Positions 51,973 through 60,313 of a stretch of 64,000 bases of DNA are shown here, one piece after another. The translations under genes and the position numbers were made by a program. The stretch comes from DASSWG01 sp041689995. GTDB taxonomy: Bacteria > Bacteroidota > Bacteroidia > Flavobacteriales > Flavobacteriaceae. The notes under the pieces were generated by a model. It was not told the origin of the DNA. It saw nothing but the letters and a program-made list of their open reading frames with translations, and searched no databases. The DNA lies in NCBI GenBank assembly GCA_041689995.1, contig JBDNFD010000070.1, positions 3,356 to 67,355 on the forward strand, in the 5' to 3' direction. Positions within the stretch are counted from its first letter, which is position 1. Each line of letters opens with the position of its first letter.

Positions 51973-52482
51973 ATGCAGCCCAAATCTCCCGAAGAATCCT
52001 TGACCATTGCTACCGATATGGTGCTTCCAAGTGAAACAAACCCATTGAACAATTTGTTCGGGGGTGAACTTTTGGCACGTATGGATCGAGCTGCAAGTAT
52101 TGCCGCGCGCCGACATAGCAGAAGAATTGTCGTGACCGCATCGGTGAATCATGTGGCTTTTAACCGATCCGTTCCTTTGGGCAGCGTTGTCACGATTGAA
52201 GCAAAAGTTTCGCGCGCTTTCAATACTTCCATGGAAGTGTTTATGGATGTTTGGATCGAAGATCGTGAAAGTGGGCAACGCAGTAAAGCAAATGAAGCTA
52301 TTTACACATTTGTAGCGGTAAACGAAGCCGGAATTCCTGTAAAAGTTCCGGAAATTATGCCTGTCACCAAATTAGAAAAAGAGCGTTTTGCCGCAGCATT
52401 GCGACGGAAACAATTGAGTTTGGTTTTAGCGGGGAAAATGTCACCACGAGACGCAACAGAATTGAAGGCCATTTTTTCCTGA
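51973..52482 (+). CDS. Acyl-CoA thioesterase, hotdog fold
   Basis: A 169-residue member of the YciA/ACOT-type thioesterases that hydrolyse acyl-CoA to free acid and CoA. The N-terminal part shows the family pattern LPSETNPLNNLFGGELLARM and DRAASIAARRHSR, with the catalytic Asn/Asp region, then VTASVNHVAFNRSVPLGSVV. I use the ATG at 51973, since the frame upstream would start at a TTG in the promoter. It follows the SPOR gene by 41 bp but has its own promoter. Chain-length preference is unknown. Confidence 0.9.
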   Translation: MQPKSPEESLTIATDMVLPSETNPLNNLFGGELLARMDRAASIAARRHSRRIVVTASVNHVAFNRSVPLGSVVTIEAKVSRAFNTSMEVFMDVWIEDRESGQRSKANEAIYTFVAVNEAGIPVKVPEIMPVTKLEKERFAAALRRKQLSLVLAGKMSPRDATELKAIFS

Positions 52483-52532
52483 TGATATTTCTTTGATATC
52501 AGACGAGGTTCTCCGCCATCAACTATTCAAAA

Positions 52533-54458
52533 TCACGACTTCAAAAGTTCGATCATCATATCGATTTTCTGAACCATTCGTTCATTGTTTCCTCCATAAC
52601 CCACTTCTTTGAACCTCCATTTTCCATCTGGTCCAATAATAATTTTTGTGGGAATTCCAGTTATTCCAAATTTTTTAGTGGTAACAAAATAACGGGAACC
52701 TTCTTTTTCAGGTTGGTCATATAACACGTGAAAATCGTAATCGTTCTTTTCGATAAAATCGGTGACCATTTTTTGACGATCTTCCGGAGATTCTCCAGAT
52801 TCAAAGGTATTCACAAAGAAAAATACCACGTCCGGATTGTCTTTATATTTTTCTACAGCAATCTGCATTCCAGGGAAAGAAGCTTTGCAAGGCCCGCACC
52901 AAGTGGCCCAAAAATCTAGAACAACCGTTTTCCCTTTTAAGGATGCCAAAGAAATTTCATTTCCTTCCGAATCCTTCATGGAGAATGTTGGCGAAGGTTC
53001 GTTCAGCATTTCTTCTTTGATTTTCGCTAAAGTCGAAGCATGTGCTTCTTTTTCCAAGGAGGCCAATTTTTCTTTGAACCCATCTTCTGATCCATTGGCT
53101 TTTACGTAAGCCTTTTGAAAATATTCTTTGGTTTTTGCTGTGGCGGTATTTTCCTTAATGTATCGGGCTGCAGCCTTTTGAGCCATTTCCCACTTGCTTG
53201 CTGCAATCAAATATTGAACGTAGCGTTCATTGACATCGCTCGACTTTCCATTTCCCAATGCCATTTTTTGATAGCTCAATGCCTCTTCCGTTTTTCCTTG
53301 TTTAAAGAGTATATATGCATAGGTATCAGCATACATTTCATAACTTCTGTCCAAGTTATCGACATATTGATTCTGTGTGAAATCATTCGATTTATCTGAT
53401 GGACTTTCCTTTGCGGCATCCAATAATTCCAAGGATTGTTTTGAAATTTTTTCCGCAAAATCCATGCTTTTACCTTTTTCCGCCAAATTCCATGCGGCAT
53501 TGTTGTACAGATTTGCTCGACTCTCTTTACTGGAAATCTGTGCACTTATCTCAAGAAATTTCTTTTGGTTCCCTTTAGCCAAATATGTGTTGGCAACGCT
53601 CTGAGCCATCGCATCTTTATACCGTCCTTCACCAAATTTGGCATCAAATTCGGCAAGCATTTTTTCTTGTTTCTCCAACTCCCCCGTTTTACGGAAATCC
53701 ATGAAATAGTTCATTTTAGCCGTATCTCCTGAAGGAAATTTCTCAGCAGCAACCGCTTGCAGGGAATCAACCGCTTCGGAATTCTCGAGAATTCGGTTCA
53801 TTAGTACCATGGTAGAATAATCGGCTTCGGATGGATTTTTCTTTTCCGAATAATACGCAACACGATCTTGGATATAAGCTTCCCCTTTGGTGGGATCTTC
53901 ACGGTAAAGCAGCACATTATATGTATTGTCCCATTGGTTTTTCAGTTTGGGATATTTCTGAATATCGGAACCGATCATGGCAAACGCAGAGTCTTTTTCG
54001 GTTTCAACACCAAAATTTTGTACCCAAAGATGATAATATCCTTCACTCGCTTTTCCTCCCGGAACGATTTCGCCTTCTTTATTATAAAGCGGTGTCACAT
54101 AGCCTTTTTTATTATTGGAATCGAAGGAATCGTTCACCATAAAATTGAAAGCGATCGCCGTTGCGGAATCTGGGATTTGAAGCGTACTTTTCCAAATTCC
54201 CATGGAATCTTTTAAATCCATATCCTGAGGATAAACTTCGGAATTGACGAAGTAATAATAATAACCTATTACCTTCCCATCTTTATTATTTTGATCTCGA
54301 GTGTATGTTATTTGAAGCTCGTCGCCGGGATTTGGTTGGGCTTCTGAAATATATAATGCTCCCATGGATCTTCCATTTTCCGCATTTTTATTTTCATTTT
54401 GACATCCGAACATGAGCAAAGAAGCTGCAAACAACGATAATATACTATTTGATTTCAT
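52533..54458 (-). CDS. TlpA-like thiol:disulfide oxidoreductase lipoprotein
   Basis: A 641-residue lipoprotein (lipobox LLMFGC). A long N-terminal part with a beta domain and TPR-like helices (YADTYAYILFKQGKTEEALS, YIKENTATAKTKEYFQKAYV) is followed by a thioredoxin-fold domain from about residue 490: TFSMKDSEGNEISLASLKGK, then the redox motif FWATWCGPCKASFPGMQ, and the cis-Pro loop GITGIPTKIIIG. The family works in the periplasm in cytochrome c maturation or general disulfide reduction. Such long N-terminal extensions are common in Bacteroidota. It stands alone between the thioesterase (convergent) and the EnvC operon. Confidence 0.9.
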   Translation of the reverse strand: MKSNSILSLFAASLLMFGCQNENKNAENGRSMGALYISEAQPNPGDELQITYTRDQNNKDGKVIGYYYYFVNSEVYPQDMDLKDSMGIWKSTLQIPDSATAIAFNFMVNDSFDSNNKKGYVTPLYNKEGEIVPGGKASEGYYHLWVQNFGVETEKDSAFAMIGSDIQKYPKLKNQWDNTYNVLLYREDPTKGEAYIQDRVAYYSEKKNPSEADYSTMVLMNRILENSEAVDSLQAVAAEKFPSGDTAKMNYFMDFRKTGELEKQEKMLAEFDAKFGEGRYKDAMAQSVANTYLAKGNQKKFLEISAQISSKESRANLYNNAAWNLAEKGKSMDFAEKISKQSLELLDAAKESPSDKSNDFTQNQYVDNLDRSYEMYADTYAYILFKQGKTEEALSYQKMALGNGKSSDVNERYVQYLIAASKWEMAQKAAARYIKENTATAKTKEYFQKAYVKANGSEDGFKEKLASLEKEAHASTLAKIKEEMLNEPSPTFSMKDSEGNEISLASLKGKTVVLDFWATWCGPCKASFPGMQIAVEKYKDNPDVVFFFVNTFESGESPEDRQKMVTDFIEKNDYDFHVLYDQPEKEGSRYFVTTKKFGITGIPTKIIIGPDGKWRFKEVGYGGNNERMVQKIDMMIELLKS

Positions 54459-54592
54459 AATAGATTTTTTGAAAAGTGAACGAATTATTAAGACTAAAAA
54501 AATGGTTTTGAAAAAACAAACTTAATCTACGGTCAAATTTAGGATTTTTTATGTTCCGATCCATATGGAATTCCTTAAAATATTGGAAGTCC

Positions 54593-55816
54593 CTACATCT
54601 GGTAAATCCAATCAGCCGGATCCATTTTTTGCGTGTTTTTATAAATCAAAAAATACAAGGTGGTTTTCCCGGTAGCTGTGCTTTTCGCCACTTTCCCCAA
54701 CTCTTGTCCTAACCGGACTTCCTGACCTTTTTTCACATATACGTCGGACAAATTGTTGTAAATGGTAATATAATCGCCATGCCGCAACATTACTGCCATA
54801 TGAGCGCCACGAACCGCCTGAACCTCACTCACCACTCCGCCAAAAACCGCTTTTGCTTTGGCATTGTCTTCCGTGTTGATTCGAACGCCATTACTATTGA
54901 TGGTCACCGAACCAACTATGGGATGTGGATGTTGTCCAAAACTCATGACCACAATTCCTGATTCCACAGGCCAAGGTAATTTCCCTCTGTTGCTTTGAAA
55001 ATCAGCGGCCAAGGCTTTTGCTGCGGGAGTTAATTCAAAGGTTTGACGTTTGGTGGAACCTTTTTCCTTATTTTCTTTTGCAATCGCTTCCGCAATCATT
55101 TTATCGATTTGCTGGTCGATTTTATTTATTTCTTGTTGCTTCTGATTTATTTGTGAAGCGTATTTTCCCTCGTTTTTCTTGATAGAAGCGATGAGTGCTT
55201 GTTGCTCAACTTTATCGGCTTGCAGTTTTTCCCGAACGTCACGTTTTTCACCCAACAGCTTTTCTTTATCCTTTTTTTGGACGATCAAATTTTTGTTCAA
55301 AACCTGTAGCAATGCGGTTTGATCCTTAATTCGAAGCCCTTGTTCTTTCCTATAATCGGCATATTGCTTCATATATTGCAACCGCTTATAGGCTTGCAGA
55401 AAGCTTTCCGAAGAAAAAAGAAACATCAACCGATTTTGTTTTGAACTACTACGTTGCGATTTTACGATCATTTCGGCATAATCTTTCTTCAACATTTCCA
55501 ATTCCTTTAAAAGTTTCGATATTTTTTTTTGGTTGGAGTTGATTTCATTGGTCAATAAATTTGCTTCACTGTTGATTACCGCAATCAAATTTTCCGTGGT
55601 TTTAATACGTTTGTTGAGGTCGTCAACCTGATCCAACACCGATTTCTCCTCCTTTTTGGTGTTTACCAAAAGCGTATTGATTTTGGTGATTTGCTGTTTG
55701 AGTTCAATACGTCGTTGTTCTAATTCTTCGCGGGTAGAAATCTGGCTATATCCATGGAAATTCCCCAGAAATAAAATCACACAAACTAAAAAATATGTCG
55801 ATCTGAAATCTTTCAT
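54593..55816 (-). CDS. Murein hydrolase activator, EnvC-like
   Basis: A 407-residue exported protein: signal peptide (ending FHGYSQ), a long coiled coil (about 25-250, e.g. RRIELKQQITKINTLLVNTK), and a C-terminal LytM/M23 domain. The zinc-binding residues of active M23 enzymes are lacking: the final HxH is replaced by LYFLIYK and the first His-x3-Asp is absent, while HGDYITIYNNL keeps the fold. This matches EnvC-type activators that stimulate amidases at the septum rather than cutting themselves. Its start overlaps the DUF4292 gene by 4 bp. Last gene of the envelope cluster. Confidence 0.9.
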   Translation of the reverse strand: MKDFRSTYFLVCVILFLGNFHGYSQISTREELEQRRIELKQQITKINTLLVNTKKEEKSVLDQVDDLNKRIKTTENLIAVINSEANLLTNEINSNQKKISKLLKELEMLKKDYAEMIVKSQRSSSKQNRLMFLFSSESFLQAYKRLQYMKQYADYRKEQGLRIKDQTALLQVLNKNLIVQKKDKEKLLGEKRDVREKLQADKVEQQALIASIKKNEGKYASQINQKQQEINKIDQQIDKMIAEAIAKENKEKGSTKRQTFELTPAAKALAADFQSNRGKLPWPVESGIVVMSFGQHPHPIVGSVTINSNGVRINTEDNAKAKAVFGGVVSEVQAVRGAHMAVMLRHGDYITIYNNLSDVYVKKGQEVRLGQELGKVAKSTATGKTTLYFLIYKNTQKMDPADWIYQM

Positions 55817-56586
55817 TCAATCTTGATTTCGTTATATCCGGAGGGAATTTCAAAAGGGAAATCTGTTTGAACATCGAATTCCAAAGATCGGTATTCGATA
55901 TCTATTTTTGTACTTTCGCCGGCCTGGTTCGCAATGATCCGGATTTCTTTCGGAAAATCGATCCCGTCTATTTTTTGATATTCCGGGTATGTTATCGTTA
56001 AACTTTGGTTTTCTTCTTCCCTGATCAATTGTTGCGCTTCCGCTTTAAAGGTGTGTCTGTTCAACAGAAACAATTTTTTCAGCAAATCCTTTTCATCGGA
56101 CTGAAACTCGTAGCCATTTGAGGTTTCTGACATTTCATAATCGCCTTCATCCAAGTCATAAATGGTTTGTCCGGTCAATAAATTCTGAACTTTTTCGAAA
56201 TCCAGATTTGTTCCCACCCAATCGCTGAGCAACCTGAAATCGCCCACAAAATAGGTTTTCTTTATCTTTTCGTAAAATTTCACTTCAGTCGGAGTAATCA
56301 AAACTTTTGCCAGGGGAATGATTCCGGCAAGTTTAGCGCTCAACCAAATTGCTTTGTCTTTTTCCATTCGGATATTAATGGAAATAGATTGAGAATCGTC
56401 TTTAGTGGCGTAGCCCGCACGAATTTTCCCACGTAAGGTTTTGAAATCGGCGGTGGCAGCTTCGTGTTGTTTAATGACCTTTTTCATGCTCCAAGATTTT
56501 TTGGAAGAAAATATACCTTTTTTACTGCCACAAGAAGAAACAACCAGCGCAATTAGAAGTGCAAAAATTATTTTTCTTATGACCAT
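55813..56586 (-). CDS. DUF4292 lipoprotein
   Basis: A 257-residue lipoprotein (lipobox ALVVSSC) with the DUF4292 pattern: DFKTLRGKIRAGYATKDDSQ, RMEKDKAIWLSAKLAGIIPL, TPTEVKFYEKIKKTYFVGDF and a C-terminal beta region (FPKEIRIIANQAGESTKIDI). The fold is probably LolA/LolB-like, so a role in outer-membrane lipid or lipoprotein handling is plausible. It lies in the conserved order TPR gene, DUF4292, EnvC, and abuts the TPR gene and overlaps the EnvC gene by 4 bp. Confidence 0.9.
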   Translation of the reverse strand: MVIRKIIFALLIALVVSSCGSKKGIFSSKKSWSMKKVIKQHEAATADFKTLRGKIRAGYATKDDSQSISINIRMEKDKAIWLSAKLAGIIPLAKVLITPTEVKFYEKIKKTYFVGDFRLLSDWVGTNLDFEKVQNLLTGQTIYDLDEGDYEMSETSNGYEFQSDEKDLLKKLFLLNRHTFKAEAQQLIREEENQSLTITYPEYQKIDGIDFPKEIRIIANQAGESTKIDIEYRSLEFDVQTDFPFEIPSGYNEIKIE

Positions 56587-57960
56587 CTATCTTATTTCCT
56601 GTATTAGTTTTTCTGCTTTCTTTTCATAAATCACTGCCTTCTCAATTTGTTGCAATCCGCGGTGGGCTTTGGACATTTCCTGATAAAACTGAACTTCCAT
56701 TTCTTCGTTTTCGATCAAATAGGAAAGTCCTATATCCAAGCTTTCCAAAGCTTCGCTGAATTTGCTCATTTCGTTGAAGGCTTTTCCCTGCGAAAGGTAC
56801 AATTTTGGCCGGGAAGGAAAAATATCCAAGGCTTTTTTGCTCAGTTCAATCGCGTCGGCATAATTTAGAAATTCCAGTTGAAGTGCCAATGTGTTTTCGA
56901 TCATGTCCACATCGTTGAAATTATCTTTCAAAGCTTCTTTATAAAATTGGAGGGCTTTCGCTGCGTCTTTTTCACGGTAAAAATCACCCAATTCTTTATT
57001 GGAAGCCATGCTTTCACCAGTTTCCATGGCGAGATTCAAGATTTCCATCAGTGTACTTTCATATTCCGGGTGCGCTTTGGTAAAAACCACAAAATCCCGA
57101 ATCAACTTTACTTTGATTTCTTCTTCCAAATTGGTGCCGGCAAGCACTTTTTTTATGGAAATAATTGCCTTTTCGTAATCGCCTTTCTTCAAATATAATT
57201 GATATAAAGCAACTTGAACTTTTTCCGATTCAGGATTTTTTGTCTCGAGTTTTTTCGCCCATAAAAATGCCTTTTCAATATCTCCGTTTTCGGCATATAA
57301 ATTAATCAACTCCAAATAATTATCTAAATTATCCGGATTTTCATCGATTTGTTCCTTTAAATAAGTAATTTGTGCTTCGGAATTCCCAGTTGCCTCAAAA
57401 ATCTTACGACGAAGATTTTCTGTATATTCCGTGGAACCCTCCAAACTATCCACTTTTTTTAAGGTTGCCAAGGCCAATTTGGGTTTTTTGACCATCATAT
57501 ATAAATTCGCAAGATCGCTGTAATATTGACTGTCCGATTTCACCAATTTGTTCGCCATTTCGATGGCCTTTTCAAATTGATTGGAATTTGAATAAATCTC
57601 GAATAGTTCGGCATAAATAAATTGACTCTCCACCGGATTTTTTGTTAGGGCGATTTTGAAATTATTTTCTGCCAAATCCAGTTTTTTCAGTGCAGTATAA
57701 TTTTTACCTAATTCGATGTATAAAATGGCTTTTTCTGGCTGCAACGCAATGCATTTTTCCAACGCATTAATTGCCTTTTCCGGATTCTCAATTGCTTTTT
57801 GTTTCAATGCCTCAAAGAAATTCTCCTGAAAATCATCGGTAACGATGCCCATATTATCTTGTATCGTGTCATTCTGAATTGGGTTTTCTTGGGAAAAGCT
57901 CAGCTGTGGGAAGAAGCAAATCCCCAGAAAAATAAACGATATGTAGATATTGTTTTTCAT
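56587..57960 (-). CDS. Tetratricopeptide repeat protein
   Basis: A 457-residue exported protein (signal peptide ending LSFSQ) made of about ten TPR units, e.g. EKAINALEKCIALQPEKAIL, AILYIELGKNYTALKKLDLA, PVESQFIYAELFEIYSNSNQ and KALDIFPSRPKLYLSQGKAF. TPRs act as protein-interaction scaffolds. It is directly followed by the DUF4292 gene with no gap, showing translational coupling. The conserved cluster points to a role in outer-membrane or cell-wall assembly; no specific function is known. Confidence 0.88.
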   Translation of the reverse strand: MKNNIYISFIFLGICFFPQLSFSQENPIQNDTIQDNMGIVTDDFQENFFEALKQKAIENPEKAINALEKCIALQPEKAILYIELGKNYTALKKLDLAENNFKIALTKNPVESQFIYAELFEIYSNSNQFEKAIEMANKLVKSDSQYYSDLANLYMMVKKPKLALATLKKVDSLEGSTEYTENLRRKIFEATGNSEAQITYLKEQIDENPDNLDNYLELINLYAENGDIEKAFLWAKKLETKNPESEKVQVALYQLYLKKGDYEKAIISIKKVLAGTNLEEEIKVKLIRDFVVFTKAHPEYESTLMEILNLAMETGESMASNKELGDFYREKDAAKALQFYKEALKDNFNDVDMIENTLALQLEFLNYADAIELSKKALDIFPSRPKLYLSQGKAFNEMSKFSEALESLDIGLSYLIENEEMEVQFYQEMSKAHRGLQQIEKAVIYEKKAEKLIQEIR

Positions 57961-58026
57961 CCTTTTGCTTTCCTGAAAGGTCTTTTTTGACCTATTAGGT
58001 ATCTTTTCAAAAGATCAATTTTTAGA

Positions 58027-58053
58027 CCTACAAGGTTTTTGAAACCTTGCAGG
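58027..58053 (-). terminator. Hairpin between nucleotidyltransferase and TPR genes
   Basis: CCT, one mismatch, CAAGGTTT (58027-58038) pairs with AAACCTTG, CAGG (58042-58053) around TTG, giving a long near-perfect stem. It lies 26 bp after the nucleotidyltransferase stop codon. The U-run is weak in the transcribed direction, so it may be an attenuator or repeat element rather than a full terminator. Confidence 0.5.
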
Positions 58054-58078
58054 ATATTTTCATTTTTTTGTGGAAATC

Positions 58079-59089
58079 TTATTCCAAAACCGAATAATCG
58101 CCAATACTGATCGCGGTAAAATTTCCATCGAATTTAACGTGGTTTCCAATCATAGCATGGTTTAAATCTGCATTTTTTATCTCCGTTTCATTCTGGATCA
58201 AGCTGTTTTTTATGATGGAATTTGAAATTTTACAATTATTCCCGATGGAAACATTTGGACCAATTTTCGCATCGTTCAATTCCACATTCTCACCGATGAA
58301 ACAGGGTTCGGTAATTTCAGAATTTTTTAGTTTCACGGAATCGGAGATCATCTTTTCATTGGCTTGGTGCATAAAACCCAACATTTTTGTATTGGTTTCC
58401 AAGGTGACTTTTTTGTTTCCACAATCCATCCATTCATCGACTTTTCCAGGTTTGAAGATATAGCCTTTTTGCTTCATTTTTTCAATTCCATCGTTAATTT
58501 GATATTCACCTCCCCGCACTAAGTTTTCATCGAGAACTTCTTGCAATTGTTCCTTCAAAATCCCTACTTCGCTGAAATAATAAATTCCGATAATGGCCAA
58601 ATCGGAAACGTTCTCTTTTGGTTTTTCCACCAAATCAGTGATTTCTTGCTTATCATTAAGTTTAACCACGCCGTAAGCTTCGGGGTTTTCTACTTTTTTC
58701 ACCCAAATAACGCCGTCGGCACTTGTATCCAACGTGAAATCTGCCCGAAATAGTGTATCGGCATAAGCGATTACCGCCGGACCTTGGAGCGAATCCTTGG
58801 CGCACATGATGGCATGACCAGTTCCCAAGGGTTTGTCCTGAGTATAAATACTAGCTTTTGCCCCGAGACTTTCGGCAATTTTCCGAAGATCATTTTCAAT
58901 TTCTTCCCCGAAATCGGGACCGACTACAAAGGCAATTTCATCGACTTTTTCTTTTAAAATCCCCGTAATATCCTCCACCAGCCGATGCACAATAGGCTTT
59001 CCGGCAATGGGAATCAAAGGTTTTGGAACAGTGAGTGTATGTGGGCGCAACCGCGAACCGCGTCCCGCCATTGGAACAATTATTTTCAT
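58079..59089 (-). CDS. Sugar-phosphate nucleotidyltransferase
   Basis: A 336-residue enzyme of the NTP-transferase family. The N-terminal GT-A domain opens MKIIVPMAGRGSRLRPHTLT with PKPLIPIAGKPIVHRLVEDI, the nucleotide-binding loop and activating Lys-Pro motif. The C-terminal part has left-handed beta-helix hexapeptide repeats (IGENVELNDAKIGPNVSIGN). It makes a nucleotide-activated sugar for envelope glycan synthesis; which sugar is not clear (glucose-1-phosphate thymidylyl- or mannose-1-phosphate guanylyl-type are possible). It is preceded by the long 7-bp array at 59093-59197 and by the dUTPase fusion gene. Confidence 0.92.
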   Translation of the reverse strand: MKIIVPMAGRGSRLRPHTLTVPKPLIPIAGKPIVHRLVEDITGILKEKVDEIAFVVGPDFGEEIENDLRKIAESLGAKASIYTQDKPLGTGHAIMCAKDSLQGPAVIAYADTLFRADFTLDTSADGVIWVKKVENPEAYGVVKLNDKQEITDLVEKPKENVSDLAIIGIYYFSEVGILKEQLQEVLDENLVRGGEYQINDGIEKMKQKGYIFKPGKVDEWMDCGNKKVTLETNTKMLGFMHQANEKMISDSVKLKNSEITEPCFIGENVELNDAKIGPNVSIGNNCKISNSIIKNSLIQNETEIKNADLNHAMIGNHVKFDGNFTAISIGDYSVLE

Positions 59090-59092
59090 TTA

Positions 59093-59197
59093 TTTAGATG
59101 TCAACTATTAAACTTGAGATATTAGATGTGAGTATTTAGACTTGAAATTACACTGGATACTCCAAACTGAACACTGATCACTGAAAACTGCCTACTG
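59093..59197. repeat. Long degenerate 7-bp array filling the gap dut / nucleotidyltransferase
   Basis: About 15 heptads in two blocks. The distal block (59149-59197) has units nnnACTG: TACACTG, GATACTC, CAAACTG, AACACTG, ATCACTG, AAAACTG, CCTACTG. The proximal block (59093-59148) alternates ATTTAGA-like and CTTGAGA-like units. The array fills the whole gap between the dUTPase stop codon (inside the last unit) and the nucleotidyltransferase start codon. No ORF is present. Confidence 0.75.
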
Positions 59198-60301
59198 GAA
59201 TCCCGTGCTACCAAAACCACCTTCTCCGCGGTCCGTTTTTCCGAGGTTTTTTACTTCATCCCATTCTGCACGTTCGTGGCGGGCGATGACCATTTGTGCG
59301 ATTCGGTCACCATTGTTTATCGTATAAGCTTCGTTGGAAAGGTTCACCAAAATCACACCAATTTCTCCACGATAATCTGCATCAATCGTGCCAGGGGAAT
59401 TCAATACCGTAATGCCATGTTTTAGGGCCAAACCACTACGTGGCCTAATTTGCGCCTCAAAATCAAACGGTAATTCTATGAACAGTCCTGTTTTTATCAA
59501 GGCTCTTTCCAATGGTTTTAAAATAACGCTTTCTTCCATATTAGCTCGCAAATCCATTCCTGCTGAGCCTTCGGATTCATATTCCGGCAGTTCGTGTTTT
59601 GATTTATTGACAATCCGAACCGATAATTCAGGGAACATATCGAAATAATCTTCATCATCATCATCATAATCTTCGTCGTCCCAATCTTCCCATTCCAAAT
59701 TTTCTCTTGGGAACATGGATTCATCATTTTCTATTTCCTCGTTCATTTCCTGCATTTTCCCCAAAAGCAAATTGATCCCTATTTGATCAAATTCTTTTGG
59801 ATCATAATTCTTTCCGAGCCATTGGGAGGTATTCTCATATTCCGGATGTTTCTTATTTTTCAAGATCTCCAATAATTCATAAAATCCTGGGATTCCACCG
59901 CAATCTTCTGGCGGACAATTTAATTTTCCGCTCAAACACCACGGATATTGCACATTTTTTTCCAAAAGCACTGTTTTTTCCACGGTAATCTCATGAAGCC
60001 ATCCATCACCAAAATCATATTCATACAAGAATTTTTTGATTCCTGGAAGAATTTCGGCCAGTGTAATATTCCTGGCATCGATCACTTTGGAATCCATATC
60101 GTCGAATTCTTCGTTCGGTTCGCCGATTCGATAATTATCTACTTTGAATTCATAAAGGTGACAATTTTTCCAACCCATGGCAATCTGAATACTGTGATGC
60201 AATTCGAGTAGCGAGCTAGAGCTTTTGACCAATAATCGGCGCCAAATAGCTGGTTTGGAATATTTCAATACAATTTTCAGTTGAACTGCTTGTTCTTTCA
60301 T
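59192..60301 (-). CDS. dut: dUTP diphosphatase fused to an N-terminal pRiA4 ORF-3-like domain
   Basis: A 369-residue two-domain protein. The start is the ATG at 60301 (the frame in front starts with TTG). Residues about 1-180 are a pRiA4b ORF-3-family domain (KIVLKYSKPAIWRRLLVKSS, YEYDFGDGWLHEITVEK, GFYELLEILKNKKHPEYEN). A very acidic linker (WEDWDDEDYDDDDEDYFD) covers about 204-222. The rest is a complete dUTPase: EGSAGMDLRAN, QIRPRSGLALKHGI, GTIDADYRGEIG, NGDRIAQMV and the C-terminal motif 5 GEGGFGSTGF. dUTPase cleaves dUTP to dUMP and keeps uracil out of DNA. The fusion is unusual; the N-terminal domain has no established function. Gene order with flippase and nucleotidyltransferase is the normal one for dut in this group. 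Confidence 0.93.
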   Translation of the reverse strand: MKEQAVQLKIVLKYSKPAIWRRLLVKSSSSLLELHHSIQIAMGWKNCHLYEFKVDNYRIGEPNEEFDDMDSKVIDARNITLAEILPGIKKFLYEYDFGDGWLHEITVEKTVLLEKNVQYPWCLSGKLNCPPEDCGGIPGFYELLEILKNKKHPEYENTSQWLGKNYDPKEFDQIGINLLLGKMQEMNEEIENDESMFPRENLEWEDWDDEDYDDDDEDYFDMFPELSVRIVNKSKHELPEYESEGSAGMDLRANMEESVILKPLERALIKTGLFIELPFDFEAQIRPRSGLALKHGITVLNSPGTIDADYRGEIGVILVNLSNEAYTINNGDRIAQMVIARHERAEWDEVKNLGKTDRGEGGFGSTGFQ

Positions 60302-60313
60302 ATTCAACAAATT

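Noticed and set aside
59192..60301. Transposase, since pRiA4 ORF-3 proteins are sometimes labelled IS1096 TnpR
   Set aside because: No inverted repeats or transposase motifs flank it; the gene is in a conserved housekeeping order and includes a full dUTPase.
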